A stretch of 64,000 bases of DNA from Agrobacterium sp. a22-2 (GTDB taxonomy: Bacteria > Pseudomonadota > Alphaproteobacteria > Rhizobiales > Rhizobiaceae), in NCBI RefSeq assembly GCF_012276985.1, contig NZ_JAAXMM010000004.1, positions 186,001 through 250,000 of the forward strand, read 5' to 3'. This document shows, one piece after another, positions 17,486 through 24,717 of this stretch (positions within the stretch are counted from its first letter, which is position 1; each line of letters starts with the position of its first letter). The translations under genes were made by a program, and so were the position numbers. The notes beneath the pieces are model-generated. The model saw only the letters and a list, made by a program, of their open reading frames with translations. It ran no database searches and was not told where the DNA came from.

Positions 17486-19432
17486 GTGAAGATTTTGGTT
17501 TTGGGAAACTGCCAGGCGAACTCGATGGCGGCATGTCTACGGGTGATGTTGCCCTCAGACTCTATTTCTCATCTTAATATTCACAGGGCCGATGCCAAAG
17601 TCCTTCAACGCGAAATCGAGAATGCCGAAACGATCGTCACCCATCGCATTGCCGCCGGCGCTCGCCAGGATTGGGTAAATGGATCGAAAGCGAAGGTGCA
17701 GCTTTACCCTCGCGTTACGTTCATGGCTTTTCATCCCGACTATACGCATGTTCTGAGCGGCGAGAAGAAAGTCATGTCGCCGTTGGGTGATCCGCATTCG
17801 GCGCTCATTTTTCACGCATGGCGGAACGGGATTTCCAAAGCCGACACCGTGAACCTTTTCAATCGCGGAGTTTTCGAAAAGCTCGGCTATTTTGATCTCT
17901 TCGACGCTTCGATGAAGGCGGCGAAATCGGAAGGCGATGCAACAGGGTTTGACCTGCCATCGATGGTTAGGCAATGGCTGTCACGCGGCTCTTTTCTTCA
18001 TACGATCAACCATGTGAAGCTCTTCGCCATCTCTGACCTGGCGCGACAGGTTTGCAAGATGATCGGTGTTCAACCGAAGATCGAATATCCTGAGGACGTT
18101 ATTCCCGACCCCGCTTTGGTGGGGCCGGGTTGGCCGATCTATCCGGAAGTGGCAGACCGATACGGATTGCGCGGCAGTCGAGTCTTCAAACTGAAGGACA
18201 ATGCGGTCGACGGCACGAAAGGTTCGGTTCTGGATCTCGTCGAATTCGTCGACCGGTCCTTTGCCGCCTATGCCGAAGCCAAAGGTCGTCTCGAATGCGC
18301 AGCGGCGGACACGCCGCGCTACGCTTCGATCAGTGCGGCGGATGTAGCCTTAGAGGTCAAGCCCACAACACCCAAGCCGAAGGATAACGTTGCTGCCGCT
18401 CCTGTCGGCAAAAATCCCTACAAGGGCCTGCCTGACTATCACTACTGGCGCCGGTCGGTATCAGGGATACAGCCGAGCGAACTGGACCCTGTCGTCGATC
18501 CACGGTTCCAAATCGGTATGACGGACCGGATCGGTACCGCGGGAAGCTGCTTTGCACAGCATATCGCAAACCGTCTTCAAAGTTCGGGTTACCACTATTA
18601 TGTCGCAGAGGCAGCGCCTGCGGGGATGTCCGCCGAAGAGGCGGCACGGCAAAATTATGGCGTGTACTCCGCTCGCTACGCCAATGTCTATACGGCACGC
18701 CAATTGCTCCAACTGTTCAAAAGGGCGAGTGGCGGCGAGGGTTTGGACACGGCTGAATGGGTAAGGCCCGATGGGCGCATCGTGGATCCGTTTCGACCGG
18801 AAATCACACCAGATGGTTTTGAGACAAAAGACGCGATGATCCGGTCGCGTCATGATCACCTCACCGCTGTCGCCGCGGTCATGAAACAGTCCGATGTCTT
18901 TGTGTTTACGCTGGGCTTAACCGAGTGCTGGGAAGACGCCCACGGGATCGTTACCCCGATCGCTCCAGGCATCGTCGCGGCACCCACCGAAGAACAGGGG
19001 TTCCGATTTAAGAATCTGAGCGTCACCGAAGTGATCGACGACCTGACTGAAGCGCTTGTCATGCTGCGATCTGTCAATCCCAATGTGCGCGTGGTTCTGA
19101 CGGTTTCGCCCGTTCCGCTTGTTGCGACGTTTGAAAAGCAACATGTGCTAACGGCGACAAACTACAGCAAGGCTGTGCTGCGCGTTGCGGCAGATGAGAT
19201 GAAGCGAAAATTTGACTTCGTCGATTATTTCCCGTCCTACGAAATCATCACTAGCTCCTCTAACCGCGGGCGTTATTTCGATGATGATCTGAGGTCTGTG
19301 AAGACAGAGGGTGTTAGCCACGTCATGCGCGTGTTCCTGAACCATTATTGTGGTCAGGAAAACACAGCGGATATCGCGGCCGCCAAGGCGGCTCAAGACA
19401 TCGTTTGCGAAGAAGAACTACTGGATAGCTAG
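17486..19432 (+). CDS. WcbI-GSCFA fusion, polysaccharide acyl-modification protein
   Basis: 648 aa with two domains. Residues 1 to about 230 match WcbI-type capsule proteins (starts MKILVLGNCQANSM; conserved FNRGVFEKLGYFD and HTINHVKLFAISDLA). Residues about 310-640 are a GSCFA domain, with the name-giving GTAGSCFAQHIANRL near residue 350 and later FVFTLGLTECWED and VLTVSPVPLVATF, as in SGNH-like esterases/acyltransferases. Both families occur with capsule and polysaccharide genes; the fusion suggests acyl transfer or removal on a surface glycan. GTG start at 17486 with AGAGGT upstream. A hairpin at 19506-19530 closes the transcript. Confidence 0.82.
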   Translation: MKILVLGNCQANSMAACLRVMLPSDSISHLNIHRADAKVLQREIENAETIVTHRIAAGARQDWVNGSKAKVQLYPRVTFMAFHPDYTHVLSGEKKVMSPLGDPHSALIFHAWRNGISKADTVNLFNRGVFEKLGYFDLFDASMKAAKSEGDATGFDLPSMVRQWLSRGSFLHTINHVKLFAISDLARQVCKMIGVQPKIEYPEDVIPDPALVGPGWPIYPEVADRYGLRGSRVFKLKDNAVDGTKGSVLDLVEFVDRSFAAYAEAKGRLECAAADTPRYASISAADVALEVKPTTPKPKDNVAAAPVGKNPYKGLPDYHYWRRSVSGIQPSELDPVVDPRFQIGMTDRIGTAGSCFAQHIANRLQSSGYHYYVAEAAPAGMSAEEAARQNYGVYSARYANVYTARQLLQLFKRASGGEGLDTAEWVRPDGRIVDPFRPEITPDGFETKDAMIRSRHDHLTAVAAVMKQSDVFVFTLGLTECWEDAHGIVTPIAPGIVAAPTEEQGFRFKNLSVTEVIDDLTEALVMLRSVNPNVRVVLTVSPVPLVATFEKQHVLTATNYSKAVLRVAADEMKRKFDFVDYFPSYEIITSSSNRGRYFDDDLRSVKTEGVSHVMRVFLNHYCGQENTADIAAAKAAQDIVCEEELLDS

Positions 19433-19505
19433 AGGTTGCGGGTGTCTTCCGTGACCCCGCAGTCTATGCGGTACGCACTTTGAAACGCTGCTCTTGGTGA
19501 AATGA

Positions 19506-19536
19506 CGACGGGTAAGCGTCTATCCCGTCGGCTTTT
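19506..19536 (+). terminator. Rho-independent terminator behind WcbI-GSCFA
   Basis: CGACGGG (19506-19512) pairs with CCCGTCG (19524-19530), followed by GCTTTT. It lies between the convergent WcbI-GSCFA and acetyltransferase genes. Confidence 0.6.
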
Positions 19537-19545
19537 CGTGTGCCA

Positions 19546-20166
19546 TCATTTCACGATCAGTGCCAAAAGATCAGGCTTATCGTCTGGGCCGATCTGAACT
19601 TCAAAAAATGCCTTGTTTCGCTGCATCTTCTGTTCATCCCAGTGCCACCATGCGGCCTTCAGCATCTGCGTCCGAACATGCTCTGAGAACCGATACCGGA
19701 CCAGCTTGGCTGGCACTCCAGCCATAATGGCAAAAGGCGGAACGTCCTTAGTCACCACGCTGCTAGCCGCGATGACTGCGCCATGGCCGACACGGACCCC
19801 GGAGAGGATCGTCACGTTCAGACCCGTCCAAACGTTATGCCCGACCACGATTGGCGTGCCGCGGCTCACATTGCTTTCAAAACTCAATCTATCCTGAAGC
19901 CATATCTGCTGGTTGGCCATATCCGTCCGGTGGTTGCCGGAAACCATGGAGAGGCCGCGACCCAGCGCGCAGTACCGTCCAACCATCGCAACGCCTCTGA
20001 CATGAGTCATGCCATTTGCGCTGGTACCCCGGCAAAGGCGCAGGCTTCCCGCGATCTCATAATCTGTGCGGAGCCGAATGCCGTTTCGTTTTAGTTTGTT
20101 AACGTCGTCATACTTCGTGAGGGTGTCGTCGGACGATATTTCTTTGGCGATTGCGTCGTAGTTCAT
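19546..20166 (-). CDS. CatB-like hexapeptide-repeat acetyltransferase
   Basis: 206 aa. Left-handed beta-helix acyltransferase: residues about 50-165 carry hexad repeats (VRGVAMVGRYCALGRGL, VGHNVWTGLNVTILSGVRVG, GAVIAASSVVTKDVPPFAI) ending in AGVPAKLVRYRF, the usual cap of the xenobiotic/CatB acetyltransferase group. The His of SGNHRTD is the expected catalytic residue. It probably O- or N-acetylates a sugar of the surface polysaccharide, given its neighbours. The start is placed at ATG 20166 because GAGGG lies a few nt upstream; ATG 20196 is the alternative. Confidence 0.85.
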   Translation of the reverse strand: MNYDAIAKEISSDDTLTKYDDVNKLKRNGIRLRTDYEIAGSLRLCRGTSANGMTHVRGVAMVGRYCALGRGLSMVSGNHRTDMANQQIWLQDRLSFESNVSRGTPIVVGHNVWTGLNVTILSGVRVGHGAVIAASSVVTKDVPPFAIMAGVPAKLVRYRFSEHVRTQMLKAAWWHWDEQKMQRNKAFFEVQIGPDDKPDLLALIVK

Positions 20167-20400
20167 CCACTGCCCTCTGGAGTTTGTCGCCGGCATCTAA
20201 CACCAGCGGGCGACCGCCATCAATATCAAAAAGGAACAGGCATGGATCCGCCCAATTCTCCTCCTTGAGTTAAGATCATGTGAGTTTTAGCAATCTTTGG
20301 TTGATGTGTGGCTCTGGAAGCGCGGTCAGCTAGCGCAAGAGTCGTGCAGACTACAGGTGATGGTAGCAACGAAAGGGTTTCCACCTTATCCGTCAACACA

Positions 20401-20685
20401 TCAGCGTCGGAACAGTGCGATCAGTGACGCCAGCGGGGAAAAACGGCGTTTTTCGGGGGCAAGATCCGGATCGTAAAACATGGTGATCGACACGTCATCG
20501 ATTCCGATGGCATCGATAGAACCTTTGAATTCAATCTGGACATTCTTTCGATGCTGCGGTGGAACCTCTTTGAGTTTCGCGTTTAGCCAGACAACAGCGT
20601 CTTCAGCGTTGCTCGGGATGAAAGATGTCCCATCGTGTTTTCGGTCCCAGCCTTTTGACCATCGTCCGACAATGCTATGCCCCAT
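20401..20685 (-). CDS. Hypothetical protein, unknown family
   Basis: 94 aa starting MGHSIVGRW, with a GAGGA about 6 nt upstream of the ATG, so translation is plausible. The sequence shows no membrane segment or known motif; the middle (AVVWLNAKLKEVPPQHRKNVQIEFKGS) could form a helix-strand unit. It stands alone between the polysaccharide cluster and tRNA-Cys, with about 200 bp on either side that hold nothing else I can recognise. It may be island cargo. Confidence 0.5.
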   Translation of the reverse strand: MGHSIVGRWSKGWDRKHDGTSFIPSNAEDAVVWLNAKLKEVPPQHRKNVQIEFKGSIDAIGIDDVSITMFYDPDLAPEKRRFSPLASLIALFRR

Positions 20686-20933
20686 GCTGTCCTCATAAGC
20701 CTAATTTCCGAAGGGCTTCTTGCACCCGCAACGGGCAACCATCAACTCCCATCAAGGAATGCAGCGCCCTTGAATTCTTGTCCGTAGAGGGCGCAGGAAC
20801 CGACTGTATAAGGCATGCTGTGTTATTTTTATGGAATTGGACTTGTCCGGAGCACCGGTGGCGATTCTATGTACCACATCAACGGAATTCTGCCGGCGAT
20901 TCCAAATACATATACCTGATTTTAGGAAGGGAA

Positions 20934-21007
20934 TGGAGGCCTCGCCCGGAATCGAACCGGGGTGCAAGGATTTGCAGTCCTCTGCGTCACCACTCCGCCA
21001 CGAGGCC
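20934..21007 (-). tRNA. tRNA-Cys (GCA)
   Basis: 74 nt including an encoded CCA at 20936-20934. The acceptor stem GGCCTCG pairs with CGAGGCC, the anticodon loop reads CTGCAAA with anticodon GCA, and the T arm has GGTTCGAATCC. The gene's 3' end points toward the polysaccharide island at lower coordinates, the side where tRNA-targeted islands integrate. Confidence 0.96.
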
Positions 21008-21252
21008 ATTCCGATAGTCAAAAGCGAGCGGTGACGGGCGTTTAGAACGGATCAAGGTTGAGCGCAAGGGGCTTCGTTATGCGGTGCCGGTTTTTTTGAG
21101 GATGCGACCTGCCGTTTGACAGTTATGCAGCGTTTTCGTCGATTTTACGGGAAGCGGCGCGGGAAGCCTTGAAAGGCGCTGCGGCTGCAATTAAGACACC
21201 TAGACGATTGCAATCCGGCGAAGATCGGCCGGCTGGTATTGGGACGACAAAA

Positions 21253-21924
21253 ATGATGGACTTCGAAGCAGCGCGCCAAAAGATGGTCGACAGCCAGATC
21301 CGGACGACCGATGTGACTTCGTATTCGGTTCTCACCGCGTTCCTGACGGTGCCGCGCGAGGCCTTCGTGCCGGTAAATCTGAAGCAACTGGCCTATATCG
21401 ACGAGGACCTGCAGATTGCGCCGGCGTCGAACGGCAATCCGCCGCGCTATCTGATGGAGCCTTCGCCGCTGGCCAAGCTTCTGCAACTGGCCGAAATCGG
21501 CAGTCAGGACGTGGTTCTGGAAATCGGCTGTGGTGGCGGTTATGCCGCCGCGCTGCTGTCGCTGCTGGCCGGCTCGGTGGTTGCCGTCGAATGTGACGAG
21601 CAACTGGCCGCCAAGGCAAGTGCGACACTGTCCGAGCTTGGTTATGACAATGTCGCTGTCGTTACCGGCGATCTCGAAGCCGGCTATCCGGACGAGGCGC
21701 CTTACGATCTGATCTTCGTGAACGGCGCCGTCGAATCCGTTCCCGAGAGCCTGCTCAAGCAGTTGCGCGAAGGCGGCCGTCTGGTTGCCGTGGTCGGTTA
21801 TGGCAATGCGGCGCGGGCCACGGTCTTCCAGCGGTCGGGTGGATCGACCTCGCAGAGCGCCTATTTCAATGCCGCCGTCAAGCCGCTTCCGGGCTTCCGC
21901 CAGGCGGCCGAATTCGTCTTCTAA
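21253..21924 (+). CDS. Protein-L-isoaspartate O-methyltransferase family protein
   Basis: 223 aa SAM-dependent methyltransferase fold: motif I VVLEIGCGGGYAAALLS (about 90-105), motif II region VVAVECDEQLAAKA, then YDLIFVNGAVESVPESLL. It matches the PIMT family but is the version always found in front of tolC in rhizobia, different from the second copy at 46578. The N-terminus MDFEAARQKMVDSQIRTTDV is strongly conserved in that group. Start ATG 21253 or 21256. Whether it repairs isoaspartate or has another substrate is not shown. It is followed after about 300 bp by tolC; that gap holds no gene. Confidence 0.85.
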   Translation: MMDFEAARQKMVDSQIRTTDVTSYSVLTAFLTVPREAFVPVNLKQLAYIDEDLQIAPASNGNPPRYLMEPSPLAKLLQLAEIGSQDVVLEIGCGGGYAAALLSLLAGSVVAVECDEQLAAKASATLSELGYDNVAVVTGDLEAGYPDEAPYDLIFVNGAVESVPESLLKQLREGGRLVAVVGYGNAARATVFQRSGGSTSQSAYFNAAVKPLPGFRQAAEFVF

Positions 21925-22222
21925 GGTTCGCCGTCCATTTTTCCAACGCAAGCATTTGCAGGCCGCTATTGCCCGAAACGGTGATATCGGCCTGTTTCCG
22001 TTTGTTGCTGAACGGCAACTTTTCTGTGGTTTCTCCCCCTGACTTGGCCGTGACGGTTGCGGCTGGCGTTTCTCCGGTTCATCTAGTTGCTTAGGATCTT
22101 GTTAACGGATCGAGCGCGAATCAGCTTTTGCTGCCGGGTGACCGGATGTCGCTTTCGACCCGTGGGTGCCGGATGATCCGGATGCTTTGGCAAACCCGAT
22201 CTGGAGCGTGGAGTTGAGAGCC

Positions 22223-23623
22223 GTGTCGATCATTCGCAAAACCGCCTTCGCCGCTGCGCTTGCGCCAGTCCTCATCTTGACGCCCGGCTCGGTTTCGGCG
22301 GAAACCATATTCGGGGCGATGGCCAAGGCCTACCAGAACAATCCCGATCTCAACGCAGTGCGCGCAGCACTCAGGGCATCCGACGAGAATGTCACTATCG
22401 CCAAAGCCGGCATGCGCCCTCAAGTCTCAGCCACGCTGACGGGCACGTCGGTCGGGGGTTATAACTATTCCGAGACCGGATTTAACAATGGTGCCGGTTT
22501 CGATTACCAGACGGCCAGCGGCGGTTTGACGATCACGCAGCAGATCTTTGACGGTTTTCAGACGCTGAACAATGTGCGTTCCGCCGAATCCGGCGTGCTG
22601 TCCAACCGCGAAAACCTGCGTGCCAACGAAATTTCCATTCTTCTGGCCGCCGCCCAGGCCTATAGCGACGTCGCCCGCGACCAGCAGATCGTCGTCATTC
22701 GCAAGCAGAACCTGCAGTTCCTGAAGGAGCAGTTGAACGCCGCCAATGCACGGCTGCAGGTTGGCGAAGGCACTCGCACCGATGTCAGCCAGGCAGAGGC
22801 GCAACTGGCCGGGTCCGAGGCGCTGCTGGCGGCTGCCATTGCGCAGCTGAAGCAGAGCGAAGCGACCTATGTGAAGATCGTAGGCGACATGCCGTCCGGT
22901 ATCAAGCAGCCGGCGCCGGCCAGCAAATCCTTGCCGCCAAGCGTCGATAGCGCCGTTGCCATCGGCATTCGCGAACATCCCGCCGTGCTGTCCGCCCTCC
23001 ATGCGGTCAATGCCGCCGGCTATGAGGTCAAGTCGGCAGAAGGCACGCTGCTGCCGGGGGTGGTCCTCCAGGGCAACGTGTCCCGCAACTGGACGAACCA
23101 GGAGAGTAGCTTCTTCGATTCGAATAGCGACAATGATGTCGGCACCGTGACCGCGCAGGTCCGCATCCCGATCTACCAGGGCGGCGCCGAATACGGCCGG
23201 ATTCGACAGGCCAAGGAAAGTCTCGGCGAGCAACGCATCCAGGTGGATTCGGCCCGGGCCGATGTTCGCCAGCAGGTGGTCTCCGCCTATGCCCAGATGG
23301 AGGCGGCCATTTCGGCGATTTCAGCGGCGCGCAAGCAGTTGACTGCGGCCAATCTGGCGCTCGACGGCGTCATCGAAGAACGCAATGTCGGCCAGAAGAC
23401 CACGCTGGATGTGCTGAATGCGCAGCAAACCGTGCTGGAGGCCAAGGAGAGCCTGGTCGGTTATCAGCGAAACTCCGTGGTGGCCAGCTATTCTGTCCTG
23501 GCGGCGAGCGGCAAGCTGACGGTCATCACCCAGGGGCTCGACGTGGCCGAATACCGCTCGGAAGAGCATTACGAGGCGGTCAAGGATGCCTGGTTCGGCC
23601 TTCGTACCGTCGATGGCCGCTGA
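22223..23623 (+). CDS. tolC: TolC-family outer-membrane efflux protein
   Basis: 466 aa. After a signal peptide (ends near SVSAE) come two repeated outer-membrane efflux units (PF02321), visible as QQIFDGFQTLNNVRSAES in the first half and RIPIYQGGAEYGRIRQAKESL in the second, with long coiled-coil helices between. It forms the trimeric channel-tunnel for RND, MFS and type I export, and might serve secretion of the RTX protein encoded at 1277. GTG start at 22223 is chosen: GGAG lies 9 nt upstream and the signal peptide follows directly. Confidence 0.93.
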   Translation: MSIIRKTAFAAALAPVLILTPGSVSAETIFGAMAKAYQNNPDLNAVRAALRASDENVTIAKAGMRPQVSATLTGTSVGGYNYSETGFNNGAGFDYQTASGGLTITQQIFDGFQTLNNVRSAESGVLSNRENLRANEISILLAAAQAYSDVARDQQIVVIRKQNLQFLKEQLNAANARLQVGEGTRTDVSQAEAQLAGSEALLAAAIAQLKQSEATYVKIVGDMPSGIKQPAPASKSLPPSVDSAVAIGIREHPAVLSALHAVNAAGYEVKSAEGTLLPGVVLQGNVSRNWTNQESSFFDSNSDNDVGTVTAQVRIPIYQGGAEYGRIRQAKESLGEQRIQVDSARADVRQQVVSAYAQMEAAISAISAARKQLTAANLALDGVIEERNVGQKTTLDVLNAQQTVLEAKESLVGYQRNSVVASYSVLAASGKLTVITQGLDVAEYRSEEHYEAVKDAWFGLRTVDGR

Positions 23624-23778
23624 GCGGGCCGGTTAACCGCGATCCAACAAAGCTGTGTATCAAGGCGAATCCGTCGCCGGCAGTGATTTTATTCCCGGAA
23701 AGCGTATCCTAAGTTGAAAACGAATCATCCGCCCGATGTGCCCGGCGTATGACGTTCCAGAATGTAACGGGGATAATA

Positions 23779-24588
23779 ATGGCTCAGCCAAGTGTATCGC
23801 GTGAACCGTCGATGGAAGAAATCCTGGCATCGATCCGCCGGATCATCGAGAGCAACGAGCCCGGCGCTGCCAAGGGGCTCGGTGCATCACTGCCGCCGCT
23901 TTATGGGGGTGACGAGGATGAGTCCGACGACGATCTTCACCTGACGATGGAGGATGACGACGAGGCCGGCGGAGACATGATCTCGGCTGCCAACGGCATG
24001 ATGGATTCCTATATGCCGCTCGCCACCGCCGACCGTCGCGAAGAGCGCGCCGCTGAGGAGGAGCGCTCCGCTCCGAAGAGCGTGTCGTTGGCCGATCTTG
24101 CCGCGCGGGTTCGTGCCGCCTCGGAGCGCGTTGCCGATCATCCCCCCGTCGCCACGCCGATGCCGGTTCAGGCCAATGAAAACTCCGCGACTAACCCGGT
24201 ATTGACCACGCGCATGGCCGAACTGCGCGGCACTGCGCCGCAGCCGAGTGCGTCGGTCCAGCTTGTCCAGGTCGAAACCGTTTCCGTTTCGCAGACAGAA
24301 AGCCAGCCAGAGACGCGCGGAGAGACCGAATCCTTCCAGCATACACTGCCGGCCGAACCTTCCGAGCCGAAAGGCCTGCTGTCGCTTGCGACCGGCGAAC
24401 AGGTTGCCCGGTCGTTCGGCGAGCTTGCTGCTGCCATCGACGGCACGCAGCGCCGTTCGCTCGACGAGATGGCGGAAGAGATGCTGCGGCCGATGCTGCA
24501 GGAATGGCTCGATGATAATCTGCCGACTCTGGTCGAACGGCTGGTGCGCGAAGAGATCGAGCGGATCGCCCGCGGTCCCCGTCGCTAG
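23779..24588 (+). CDS. popZ: PopZ-like polar organizing protein (DUF2497)
   Basis: 269 aa. The N-terminal helix PSMEEILASIRRIIESNE and the C-terminal helical block (RSLDEMAEEMLRPMLQEWLDDNLPTLVERLVREEIERI) are the two conserved ends of the DUF2497/PopZ family, separated by a long acidic, Pro-rich disordered linker. In alphaproteobacteria PopZ forms a polar hub that anchors the origin; in Agrobacterium it marks the growing pole. Start ATG 23779 with GGGGAT just upstream; the longer frame from 23749 adds ten residues absent from the family. The order PIMT-tolC-popZ-valS is typical of rhizobia. A strong terminator follows. Confidence 0.9.
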   Translation: MAQPSVSREPSMEEILASIRRIIESNEPGAAKGLGASLPPLYGGDEDESDDDLHLTMEDDDEAGGDMISAANGMMDSYMPLATADRREERAAEEERSAPKSVSLADLAARVRAASERVADHPPVATPMPVQANENSATNPVLTTRMAELRGTAPQPSASVQLVQVETVSVSQTESQPETRGETESFQHTLPAEPSEPKGLLSLATGEQVARSFGELAAAIDGTQRRSLDEMAEEMLRPMLQEWLDDNLPTLVERLVREEIERIARGPRR

Positions 24589-24620
24589 TCGCCGCCGACC
24601 CGCCGCAAAGATGTGAGAAG

Positions 24621-24652
24621 ACAGCCGCTCCGGACTTCGGGGCGGCTTTCTT
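24621..24652 (+). terminator. Rho-independent terminator behind popZ
   Basis: AGCCGCTCCG (24623-24632) pairs with CGGGGCGGCT (24638-24647), including one G-U pair, around a short loop, then TTCTTGTT. It separates popZ from valS. Confidence 0.8.
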
Positions 24653-24653
24653 G

Positions 24654-24682
24654 TTGACACTGGCAGGCGCGTCCGGTTTACA
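24654..24682 (+). promoter_or_regulatory. Sigma-70 type promoter of valS
   Basis: TTGACA at 24654-24659 and TTTACA at 24677-24682 are 17 bp apart. They lie directly behind the popZ terminator and about 35 bp ahead of the valS start, so the leader would be short. Confidence 0.6.
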
Positions 24683-24717
24683 GACCCGGTCAACTTCATC
24701 AAATGCTTGGTCCTAAA

